The position numbers and the translations under genes are program-made. The notes below the pieces were generated by a model, which had not been told where the DNA came from, made no database searches, and saw only the letters and a list, made by a program, of their open reading frames with translations. Source: Fluviibacter sp964604465 (lineage in GTDB: Bacteria > Pseudomonadota > Gammaproteobacteria > Burkholderiales > Rhodocyclaceae). Taken from it: 5,272 nt of DNA. The first letter of the stretch is position 1, and the number at the start of each line of letters is the position of its first letter. The stretch is taken from NCBI GenBank assembly GCA_964604465.1, contig CAZRYZ010000072.1, forward strand, positions 1-5,272, written 5' to 3'. Below are positions 1 to 5,272 of this stretch, in pieces.

Positions 1-519
1 GAGAAGGCCAAGCGCCTGGTCGAACACAAGAAGGATGTAGTCATCCTGCTGGATTCAATCACCCGCCTCGCCCGCGCCTACAATACGGTGCAGCCGGCCT
101 CCGGCAAGGTGCTGTCCGGCGGTGTCGACGCCAATGCCCTGCAAAAGCCGAAGCGCTTCTTCGGTGCCGCCCGGAACATCGAAGAAGGTGGTTCGCTGAC
201 GATAATCGCCACCGCGCTGATCGATACCGGCAGCCGCATGGATGACGTGATCTACGAAGAATTCAAGGGTACCGGCAATATGGAGATCCACCTGGATCGC
301 AAGATGTCGGAAAAACGCCTCTACCCGTCGATCAACGTCAACCGCTCGGGCACCCGTCGCGAAGAACTCCTCATTCCACAGGAAATCCTGCAAAAGATCT
401 GGGTACTGCGCAAACTGCTCTACCCCATGGACGACATCGAGGCGATGGAATTCCTGCTCGACAAGGTTCGCTCGACTAAGAACAATGCCGAATTCTTCGA
501 CGCCATGCGTCGGGGATAG
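1..519 (+). CDS. rho: Transcription termination factor Rho, C-terminal 172 residues (5' end outside window)
   Basis: Rho is the hexameric RNA-dependent ATPase/helicase that ends transcription of untranslated RNA. The open frame enters at base 1 and stops at TAG 517-519, so only the C-terminal ATPase part is present. Counting back from the stop, it aligns without gaps to my recollection of E. coli Rho residues 248-419. Walker B is ILLDSITRLARAYN (Asp265 equivalent at window residue 18). The Q-loop region has PASGKVLSGGVDAN (Lys283 equivalent). The R-loop has DTGSR, with Arg where E. coli has Lys326. Lys336/Gly337 lie in EEFKGTGN, Arg353 in EKR, and the arginine finger Arg366 in NRSGTRREEL. The bicyclomycin-contacting residues in this half (S266, R269, K336, G337 equivalents) look intact. 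The end EFFDAMRRG resembles betaproteobacterial Rho. There is no intrinsic terminator directly after the stop; rpmE follows in the same direction. Identity is essentially certain; the N-terminal RNA-binding domain and Walker A cannot be seen. Confidence 0.98.
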   Translation, partial: EKAKRLVEHKKDVVILLDSITRLARAYNTVQPASGKVLSGGVDANALQKPKRFFGAARNIEEGGSLTIIATALIDTGSRMDDVIYEEFKGTGNMEIHLDRKMSEKRLYPSINVNRSGTRREELLIPQEILQKIWVLRKLLYPMDDIEAMEFLLDKVRSTKNNAEFFDAMRRG

Positions 520-548
520 TTGCATTCACCCTAAAAATCAGCGATAAT
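520..548 (+). promoter_or_regulatory. Predicted sigma70-type promoter of rpmE
   Basis: A -35-like TTGCAT at 520-525 (3 of 6 matches to TTGACA, including TTG) is followed after exactly 17 bp by GATAAT at 543-548 (5 of 6 matches to TATAAT). The -35 box begins at the base after the rho stop codon. Transcription would start near 555, giving a leader of about 55 nt before rpmE. This lets bL31 be made independently of rho. It is predicted from spacing and consensus only. Confidence 0.6.
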
Positions 549-561
549 CATCGGCTTACGA

Positions 562-584
562 GATCCGGCCACATCCGCCGGATC
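562..584 (+). promoter_or_regulatory. Leader hairpin upstream of rpmE
   Basis: GATCCGGC (562-569) and GCCGGATC (577-584) form a perfect 8-bp stem around a 7-nt loop (CACATCC). No T-run follows; the next bases are GGCATAACTCCC, so it does not look like an intrinsic terminator. It sits between the predicted rpmE start point and the Shine-Dalgarno sequence, about 12 nt upstream of the latter. Possible roles are an mRNA element for autogenous control by bL31 (bL31 autoregulation is reported in E. coli) or 5'-end protection. The hairpin is seen directly; the role is inferred. Confidence 0.5.
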
Positions 585-596
585 GGCATAACTCCC

Positions 597-603
597 AAAG
601 GAA
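597..603 (+). promoter_or_regulatory. Ribosome binding site of rpmE
   Basis: AAAGGAA at 597-603 lies 6 nt before the ATG at 610. It is a clear Shine-Dalgarno sequence and fixes the rpmE start. Confidence 0.75.
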
Positions 604-609
604 TTTCCC

Positions 610-825
610 ATGCGCTCTGGTATCCACCCCGAATACAACGACATCGAAGTCACCTGCTCCTGCGGTGAAAAGTTCACGACCAAGTCAACCATGGGCAAGC
701 CCCTGCACGTTGAAGTGTGCTCGAACTGCCACCCGTTCTACACCGGCAAGCAGAAGATCGTCGATACCGCCGGTCGCGTCGAGAAGTTCCGTCAGAAATT
801 CGGCGGCCTGCGCAAATCGGCCTAA
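610..825 (+). CDS. rpmE: 50S ribosomal protein bL31 (zinc-binding, C+ form)
   Basis: The 71-residue product is a full-length bL31, a late-assembling large-subunit protein that helps bridge the 50S and 30S subunits. It starts MRSGIHPEYNDIEVTCSCG, typical of the family. Four cysteines, C16 and C18 (CSC) and C37 and C40 (CSNC), form the zinc site. This is therefore the zinc-containing paralogue, not the cysteine-less form that many bacteria induce through Zur in zinc starvation. Conserved HPFYTGKQ (41-48) and the basic tail RVEKFRQKFGGLRKSA complete it. The start is supported by AAAGGAA six bases upstream. The gene has its own predicted promoter after rho and a strong terminator 23 bp after its TAA. 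I saw no obvious Zur-type palindrome upstream, as expected for the constitutive form. Confidence 0.97.
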   Translation: MRSGIHPEYNDIEVTCSCGEKFTTKSTMGKPLHVEVCSNCHPFYTGKQKIVDTAGRVEKFRQKFGGLRKSA

Positions 826-848
826 GGCTTGGCTTCTGGCCAACAGAC

Positions 849-879
849 AAGGGCAGCTCCGGCTGCCCTTTGTTTTTTT
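849..879 (+). terminator. Intrinsic (Rho-independent) terminator after rpmE
   Basis: AAGGGCAGC (849-857) pairs perfectly with GCTGCCCTT (862-870) around the stable tetraloop TCCG. Then come TG and a run of seven T (873-879). A weaker 5-bp hairpin, TTGGC/GCCAA at 829-843, lies just before it. It should end both rho readthrough and rpmE transcripts. Because it sits only 16 nt before the next ATG, it also insulates the downstream glycosyltransferase gene from rpmE transcription. Confidence 0.93.
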
Positions 880-895
880 GTATCATTGACACACC

Positions 896-2614
896 ATGTC
901 ATTTCTTGACCTACGCCCCACGCCCCCCTCGGCACAACCCGATGCCCCGGTTCGCTGGAGCACCTATTCGCGCCAGCCCCTATTGATGGCCTGGCCTGTA
1001 GCGTTCTGCCTAATTGTGATCCTTCTGATACCGGGTCTGATCGGTCGGGATCCGTGGCGCGGTGATGATGCCGAACAGTTTGGTGTCATTGCCCAGCTTC
1101 TGGCAGGGGGCTCCTGGTTAACGCCGCTCTTCCAGCAGGAAGTCTGGAATCAATCGCCCCTTTACTACTGGGTCAACGCCCTGATTGCCTGGCCGTTCTC
1201 TCTGTTTCTCGCTTTGCCGGATGCCGCCCGCATCGGTAACCTGTTCTGGGTTGGCCTGAGTGTGTTCGCCCTCTACAAGGCGGCCAAAAACATGCTGGGC
1301 GCCGACAATGCCCAGGTGCTGCCTTTCCTGATGCTCGGGGCACCCGCAGTGATGCTAACCGCCCATGAGACCCAACCGGATCTGGCCATCATGGCGGGAT
1401 ACGCGGTCTTTTTCTGGGGCGTTAGCGCCTTCAATGGTGAGCGGTTCGCCCCCGGAGCCCTGCTGGCCGCGCTGGGCCTTAGCATCAGCCTGCTCGCCGG
1501 AGGCTTACTCCCCGTCATCCCCCTCGCCGTTGCCCTGATTGGGATCCTGCTTTTCAAGCCCTCGCTCAGGCTACATGCCTTAACCGCGTTGATACTGGGA
1601 CTGGCTCTGGGAGGCTCCTGGGGTCTGACCGTCACCACGCTAGCAACATCAGCCGCTAATCTGGCACCCCAGAGCACTTCGGCAGCGCTGCTGCAAGCCT
1701 TGTGGCCCGTTGCGTCAATCCGTGCGCCACATGAAATACCCGGTCATCTTCTCGCCTTTATCAAACTTCTCGCCTGGGCCAGTTGGCCGGCATGGCCCAT
1801 CGCTGCCTGGACACTCTGGCGGCGCCGGCTCACCTTCTGGCATCGCGAGAATCTGATTCCCCTGGCCGTCTTACTGGTCGCACTCGCCATCCAGGTACTC
1901 ACGAGTGCCACGCGCCCATCGAAGAGCCTGATTCTACTGGTCCCGATCATCCTTCTGGCCACGGCCTCGGTAACACACCTCCGTCGCGGCGCGGCTAACC
2001 TGCTCGATGCGTTTACGCTCACGCTGTTCAGCATGACCGCCGCCTTTATCTGGCTGGGTTGGGCTGCCGTGCAATTCGGCTGGCCCGAATCCCTGGCACA
2101 AACGGTCACCCGACTGGAACCGGGATTCAAGGCGACCCTGACCGTAACCGCCCCAGCGCTAGCTTTTCTGCTCACGATCGGCTGGTTTGTCCTGATGCGT
2201 AATATCCCACGCTCACCCGTGCGTGGCATACAGCACTGGTTTACCGGCACGACGCTCATCTGGGCACTCGTTGTTGCCCTCTGGTCACCCTGGATCGACC
2301 ACGGCATGAGCTTTACCCGCATGGGCCAGCAAATAGCGCGCCAGCTCGACACGGGGGGGTGTATCGCCACCTACCAGGTTAACGATGACGCCAGAGCCGC
2401 CCTAAGCTATCAGCTTCAACGAGAGTTCCCACGGACGCGCATCGCCGCATCCCGGAATTGTGCCTACCTGCTGGTCGAAACCCCCGGGCATCAGCCCGAT
2501 CTGAACCTGCCACGCAGTTGGGATTCGGCGACCAAAGTCTGGAGCGGCCACCGCCGCGGTAACCGGGCCGAACGCTACACGCTGTACTTCCGACCCACTA
2601 ACCCTCAGCCCTGA
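896..2614 (+). CDS. Polytopic membrane glycosyltransferase, GT-C fold, ArnT/PMT (GT39)-like
   Basis: The 572-residue inner-membrane protein probably transfers a sugar from a polyprenyl-phosphate donor on the periplasmic side, as ArnT and PMT-family enzymes do; the acceptor is unknown. After a hydrophilic, proline-rich N-terminus (1-30) comes a first helix (about 32-49). The first periplasmic loop then has the acidic motif RDPWRGDDAEQFGV (D57, D58), followed by WNQSPLYYW (84-92), which matches the KPPLYYW-like motif of the family. A second acidic patch, HETQPDL (157-163; E158, D162), precedes further helices. I count about 13 hydrophobic segments up to residue 466. A soluble tail (about 470-572), probably periplasmic, carries C489 and C522, which could form a disulfide. 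ATG 896 gives the longest frame but has no clear Shine-Dalgarno sequence; Met31 (ATG 986) is an alternative that would begin right at helix 1. It follows the rpmE terminator and overlaps orn tail-to-tail by 17 bp, so it is probably monocistronic. The family call is by motif and topology; the substrate cannot be told. Confidence 0.82.
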   Translation: MSFLDLRPTPPSAQPDAPVRWSTYSRQPLLMAWPVAFCLIVILLIPGLIGRDPWRGDDAEQFGVIAQLLAGGSWLTPLFQQEVWNQSPLYYWVNALIAWPFSLFLALPDAARIGNLFWVGLSVFALYKAAKNMLGADNAQVLPFLMLGAPAVMLTAHETQPDLAIMAGYAVFFWGVSAFNGERFAPGALLAALGLSISLLAGGLLPVIPLAVALIGILLFKPSLRLHALTALILGLALGGSWGLTVTTLATSAANLAPQSTSAALLQALWPVASIRAPHEIPGHLLAFIKLLAWASWPAWPIAAWTLWRRRLTFWHRENLIPLAVLLVALAIQVLTSATRPSKSLILLVPIILLATASVTHLRRGAANLLDAFTLTLFSMTAAFIWLGWAAVQFGWPESLAQTVTRLEPGFKATLTVTAPALAFLLTIGWFVLMRNIPRSPVRGIQHWFTGTTLIWALVVALWSPWIDHGMSFTRMGQQIARQLDTGGCIATYQVNDDARAALSYQLQREFPRTRIAASRNCAYLLVETPGHQPDLNLPRSWDSATKVWSGHRRGNRAERYTLYFRPTNPQP

Positions 2615-3149
2615 GGAAGTGCGTCCGGTAGTAGCGCAACTCGTCGATGGATTCGTGGATATCGGCCAACGCCGTATGGGCACCGGTCTTGTTGACCTTG
2701 GCCGACAGATCCGGACGCCAGCGTTTGCAAAGCTCCTTCACCGTACTCACATCCAGATTGCGATAATGGAACCAGTCCGTCAAAGCTGGCATATAACGCG
2801 CCATGAATCGCCGATCCTGGCAGATCGAATTGCCGCACATCGGGCTAACGCCTTTGGGAACCCACGCTTGCATGAACGCAATGGCTTCAGCCTCTACCGC
2901 CCGCATTTCCCGGTTTGATTCGCGGACCCGTTGTGTCAGCCCTGACGCACCATGGGTTCTGGTGTTCCAGTCATCCATGGCTGTCAACACGGTATCAGGC
3001 TGGTGTACGGCCCATGCAGGGGACTCGGCCACCACATTCAGATCTCCATCAGTCACCACCATGGCTAGTTCCAGAATGGTGTCTGAATCAGGATTCAAAC
3101 CCGTCATTTCCATATCCAGCCAAACCAGCCGTCGTTGATCTACTGCCAT
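2598..3149 (-). CDS. orn: Oligoribonuclease (DEDDh 3'-5' exoribonuclease)
   Basis: Orn degrades RNA di- and oligonucleotides to mononucleotides in the cytoplasm, including pGpG from cyclic-di-GMP turnover, and finishes mRNA decay. The 183-residue product matches the usual family length. It shows every catalytic DEDDh residue at the same numbers as I recall for E. coli Orn: D12 and E14 (VWLDMEMTGL), D112 (ICQDRRFM), H158 and D163 (GAHTALADIHES). Other family hallmarks are ILELAMVVTD (25-34), a SGLT motif (69-72), MCGNSICQDRRF and ELRYYR near the end. I chose ATG at 3149 because AAGGA lies 8 nt upstream (3158-3162) and the protein then begins MAVDQRRLVWLDME as in homologues. An in-frame ATG at 3188 would add 13 non-conserved residues. 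The gene runs opposite to its neighbours: divergent from the M48 protease and convergent with the glycosyltransferase. No terminator is visible at its 3' end. Confidence 0.97.
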   Translation of the reverse strand: MAVDQRRLVWLDMEMTGLNPDSDTILELAMVVTDGDLNVVAESPAWAVHQPDTVLTAMDDWNTRTHGASGLTQRVRESNREMRAVEAEAIAFMQAWVPKGVSPMCGNSICQDRRFMARYMPALTDWFHYRNLDVSTVKELCKRWRPDLSAKVNKTGAHTALADIHESIDELRYYRTHFLRAEG

Positions 3150-3222
3150 GCTGCACGTCCTTCTGTGTAATGCTTTAAGATAGGCCACATTGTGTCACAA
3201 GCTTTAATTTACCTTCGGTCTC
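3150..3222. promoter_or_regulatory. Divergent intergenic region between orn and the M48 protease gene
   Basis: These 73 bp must hold the promoter for leftward orn and probably that for the rightward protease-rsgA pair. It is clearly more AT-rich than the flanking genes. Rightward, TTTAAT (3203-3208) is a possible -10 box (5 of 6), but no good -35 lies at the right spacing. Leftward, TTGTGA (3200-3195) is a possible -35, but the -10 match at 17 bp is weak (TAAAGC). In the middle is a perfect 11-bp palindrome, TTGTG-T-CACAA (3190-3200), which could be an operator half or core. No clear Shine-Dalgarno sequence precedes the protease ATG. The exact promoters are not resolved. Confidence 0.4.
3158..3162 (-). 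promoter_or_regulatory. Ribosome binding site of orn (decides the start)
   Basis: On the minus strand AAGGA stands 8 nt before the ATG at 3149. It supports the 183-residue start over the longer frame from 3188, which would place this site inside the coding region. Confidence 0.7.
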
Positions 3223-4482
3223 ATGTCTGATAATTCCATCGCTTTCCTCGTATTCATCGCCCTCGTCGCCCTTAATGTCGGCATCAAGCTCTGGCTCAAC
3301 TTTCGTCAGGCCAGTCATGTTGCGCGACACAGTGCCCTTGTTCCCGAAGCCTTCAGCGACACCATCACGCTGGAAGCGCATCAGAAGGCAGCTGCCTATA
3401 CACTTGCCAAAACCCGTCTTGCCAACGCGGGGCTGGTAATCGACACCAGCTGGTTACTCATACTCACACTCGGTGGCGGTATCAATCTCATCTATGCCGT
3501 TGCAGCTGGCCTGACGGGGCAACCCACCGGTTTGCTCACGGGTCTCTGTTTTCTTCTGGGCCTGGGTGTGCTGTCTAGTGTCGTTGATCTACCACTAAGC
3601 CTCTATAAGCAGTTCATTCTTGAAGAACGCTTCGGCTTCAACCGCATGACCCCGGGTCTGTTTATCACGGACCTGCTGCGCAACGCACTTGTCAGCCTGG
3701 TTATTGCCCTACCCCTGCTCTCACTCATCCTCTGGTTGCTTGACCTGGCAACGCCACTCAGCTGGCTCTGGGCTTGGTTGGGATGGATGGTATTTAACGC
3801 ACTGCTGCTGTTCATTTACCCCGTTGTGATTGCGCCACTGTTTAACAAATTCACCCCCATGCCCGAGAGTGAACACAAGCAGAAACTGGATGCACTTCTC
3901 ACCCGTTGCGGATTCAGCGCCGCCGGCCTGTTTGTGATGGATGGCTCCAAACGCTCGGCGCATGCCAACGCCTACTTCACCGGCTTTGGCAACAATCGGC
4001 GCATCGTGCTCTTTGATACATTGTTGAACCAGCTCTCACCCGAACAGCTGGAAGCCGTGCTTGCCCATGAAATCGGCCATTACCAGCGCAAGCATCTACA
4101 AAAGCGCCTCGTGCTCATGGCCGGCGTATCGCTGGCCTTGTTATGGATACTCTTCCAGCTCCTCAATGCCCCCTGGTTCTATGCCGATCTGGGCGTGGAC
4201 TATGCCAACCCGGCCACTGCTCTGGCATTGTTCAGCCTGACCATGCCGCTTTGCCTGTTACCGCTCACACCGTTGAGCAACGCCCTATCGCGCAAACATG
4301 AGTACGAGGCAGACGCCTACGCCGCCGAACACAGTCATGCACAACAACTCATCACCGCCCTGGTCACCCTGTATCGGGAAAACGCAGCGACGCTTACCCC
4401 GGATGCAATGTACTCCCTATTCCACGACTCGCACCCACCCGCAGCTTTGCGCGTGGGACACCTGGCACAGCTGAAGACATGA
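3223..4482 (+). CDS. M48 family membrane zinc metalloprotease, Ste24/CAAX prenyl protease 1-like
   Basis: The 419-residue integral-membrane protease has the layout of Ste24: an N-terminal multi-helix region, then the M48 catalytic domain. The zinc site is HEIGH (H282, E283, H286) with the third ligand E360 in SRKHEYEADAYA (356-367), followed by the C-terminal HPP motif (404-406). The conserved family stretch YKQFILEERFGFNRMT (128-143) is present, as is IAPLFNKFTPM (203-213). Hydrophobic segments lie near 6-25, 74-97, 103-126, 150-174, 181-207, 295-315 and 331-350, the seven helices expected of Ste24. The eukaryotic enzymes cleave prenylated CAAX proteins. Bacteria generally lack such substrates, so the role here is more likely membrane-protein processing or quality control, by analogy with HtpX. 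ATG 3223 is the first start available and gives a normal N-terminus, though no good ribosome binding site is seen. Its TGA overlaps the rsgA ATG, indicating one transcript. All catalytic residues are intact. Confidence 0.94.
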   Translation: MSDNSIAFLVFIALVALNVGIKLWLNFRQASHVARHSALVPEAFSDTITLEAHQKAAAYTLAKTRLANAGLVIDTSWLLILTLGGGINLIYAVAAGLTGQPTGLLTGLCFLLGLGVLSSVVDLPLSLYKQFILEERFGFNRMTPGLFITDLLRNALVSLVIALPLLSLILWLLDLATPLSWLWAWLGWMVFNALLLFIYPVVIAPLFNKFTPMPESEHKQKLDALLTRCGFSAAGLFVMDGSKRSAHANAYFTGFGNNRRIVLFDTLLNQLSPEQLEAVLAHEIGHYQRKHLQKRLVLMAGVSLALLWILFQLLNAPWFYADLGVDYANPATALALFSLTMPLCLLPLTPLSNALSRKHEYEADAYAAEHSHAQQLITALVTLYRENAATLTPDAMYSLFHDSHPPAALRVGHLAQLKT

Positions 4483-5272
4483 CCACGGCCGCTTTCACCG
4501 CACGTGTGATCGCAAGCCACGGTCGCCACTATGTAGCAAGGGATACCAATGGCAAACTGTGGCACTGCATCGCACGCGGCAAAAAACGCGATGTTGCCGT
4601 CAACGATCTGGTGCATGTCACCGACCTAGGCAACTCCGGCGATGTCAGCCAGCCGCAGGCCGTCATTGAAGAGATCGACGCGCGCAAAAATCTATTTAAA
4701 CGATCTGACCAGTTTAAAGAAAAGGCCATTGCTGCCAATGTGGACCAGGTCTGGTTCGTCGTGGCGACCGAACCCTCGTTCGACCCCGAGCTGCTCTCAC
4801 GCTGTCAGGTCGCCTGCGCGGCGGAAGATATCGACTTCAGCATCATCCTGAACAAGGCTGACCTGAGCGACCTGTTGCCCCGCGCTGAAGCCCTGCTCGA
4901 CCCCTTTTTACAGATTGGCATTCCGGTCATCCGCACCTCCACGCTGGATGGCCGTGGCCTCGACCGTTTGCGTGACCTGCTCGCGGATAAATCCACCGCG
5001 CTGACTGGCCAATCCGGCATGGGCAAATCGTCGCTGATCAATGCGCTGGTACCAAATGCCCAGGCCACCATTGGCGATATCTCCCGCTATCTGGATACAG
5101 GGCGTCATACGACAACGACCGTTCAGGCCTATCAACTGGATAACGACACCACCCTCATCGATGTACCGGGTCTACAGGTCTTCGGTCTATCCCACCTCAA
5201 TGAAGAACAGATCCTGCTCGCCTTCCCGGAGTTTCGCCCGCACCTCGGTGACTGCCGCTTTCGCGACTGCCG
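4479..5272 (+). CDS. rsgA: Ribosome small-subunit-dependent GTPase A, 3' end outside window
   Basis: RsgA (YjeQ/EngC) binds the maturing 30S subunit and, on GTP hydrolysis, releases RbfA and checks the decoding centre. The frame starts at ATG 4479 and stays open to the window edge (264 codons plus 2 nt). An OB-fold region occupies about residues 5-75. The GTPase motifs come in the circularly permuted order that defines the family: G4 NKAD (125-128), then the P-loop GQSGMGKSS (177-185), then a G2-like GRHTTTT (208-214), then G3 DVPG (228-231). The family usually has DTPG or DSPG at G3, so Val229 is slightly unusual. The first two cysteines of the C-terminal zinc finger, C259 and C264 (CRFRDC), are reached just before the edge; the following His and Cys are missing only because the window ends. 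ATG overlaps the upstream protease stop (ATGA) with no strong Shine-Dalgarno sequence, suggesting translational coupling. Confidence 0.96.
   Translation, partial: MTTAAFTARVIASHGRHYVARDTNGKLWHCIARGKKRDVAVNDLVHVTDLGNSGDVSQPQAVIEEIDARKNLFKRSDQFKEKAIAANVDQVWFVVATEPSFDPELLSRCQVACAAEDIDFSIILNKADLSDLLPRAEALLDPFLQIGIPVIRTSTLDGRGLDRLRDLLADKSTALTGQSGMGKSSLINALVPNAQATIGDISRYLDTGRHTTTTVQAYQLDNDTTLIDVPGLQVFGLSHLNEEQILLAFPEFRPHLGDCRFRDC

Noticed and set aside
55..525. 156-codon minus-strand frame antisense to rho
   Set aside because: It lies wholly against the strongly conserved rho coding region, resembles no family I know, and has the composition expected from reverse-reading GC-rich codons.
562..584. 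Leader hairpin as the rho terminator
   Set aside because: The stem is strong but no T-run follows, and it lies inside the likely rpmE leader.
665..986. Overlapping frames around rpmE (665-889, 717-986 plus; 674-892 minus)
   Set aside because: They run across the rpmE coding region and the intrinsic terminator and have no homology-like pattern; rpmE itself is unmistakable.
1744..2370. 208-codon minus-strand frame, and another at 1273-1677, antisense to the glycosyltransferase
   Set aside because: Both are Ser/Arg/Ala-rich shadow translations without recognisable motifs; the plus-strand frame has coherent membrane topology and family motifs.
2602..3178. Plus-strand frames antisense to orn (2619-2918, 2803-3138, 2915-3178)
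   Set aside because: The minus strand encodes a complete Orn with all DEDDh residues; these plus-strand frames are mirror artefacts.
3150..3188. Longer orn start at 3188 adding 13 residues
   Set aside because: The added residues are unlike any Orn N-terminus, and a good Shine-Dalgarno sequence (3158-3162) precedes the ATG at 3149, which reproduces the standard catalytic numbering.
4335..5135. Minus-strand frames (4335-4616, 4529-4738, 4805-5071, 4908-5135) and the plus-strand frame at 4642-4851, all over rsgA
   Set aside because: All overlap the rsgA frame, which carries ordered G4-G1-G3 motifs and the start of the zinc finger; none of the others shows any motif.
1..5272. Search for CRISPR repeats, tRNA/rRNA genes, insertion sequences, integrases, toxin-antitoxin or defence genes
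   Set aside because: No repeated spacers, cloverleaf-like sequences, terminal inverted repeats or relevant protein motifs were seen. The genes are core housekeeping or envelope functions.

Overview
The window looks like an ordinary chromosomal housekeeping segment from a Gram-negative proteobacterium, most likely a betaproteobacterium. Three things point that way: a Rho C-terminus ending in EFFDAMRRG, an RsgA P-loop of the form GQSGMGKSS, and an orn / Ste24-type M48 peptidase / rsgA cluster. This placement rests on remembered family patterns, not on a search.

Left part (1-880): the last 172 codons of rho run in from the left edge. A good sigma70-like promoter begins at the base after the rho stop codon, followed by a short leader with a perfect 8-bp hairpin, then rpmE (zinc-binding bL31), then a textbook intrinsic terminator at 849-879. 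Transcripts from rho and from the rpmE promoter can both end there.

Middle (896-2614): one large gene encodes a polytopic membrane protein resembling GT-C/ArnT-PMT (GT39-like) glycosyltransferases. It starts 16 nt after the terminator T-tract, with no visible ribosome binding site. It ends tail-to-tail with the minus-strand gene orn (oligoribonuclease), and the two coding regions overlap by 17 bp.

Right part (3150-5272): a 73-bp divergent intergenic region separates orn (leftward) from a rightward pair. The first gene of the pair is a seven-helix Ste24-like M48 metalloprotease. The second is rsgA (circularly permuted GTPase of 30S assembly), which overlaps the protease by ATGA and is cut by the right edge. 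Rho (transcript termination), bL31 and RsgA (ribosome) and Orn (final step of RNA decay) all serve gene expression. The glycosyltransferase and the protease are envelope proteins of unknown substrate.

I found no mobile element, CRISPR array, tRNA/rRNA, phage gene or defence system, and no evidence of an undescribed system. The findings below are modest: start-site and promoter puzzles, gene-overlap geometry, a leader hairpin, a small operator-like palindrome and a few residue-level oddities.
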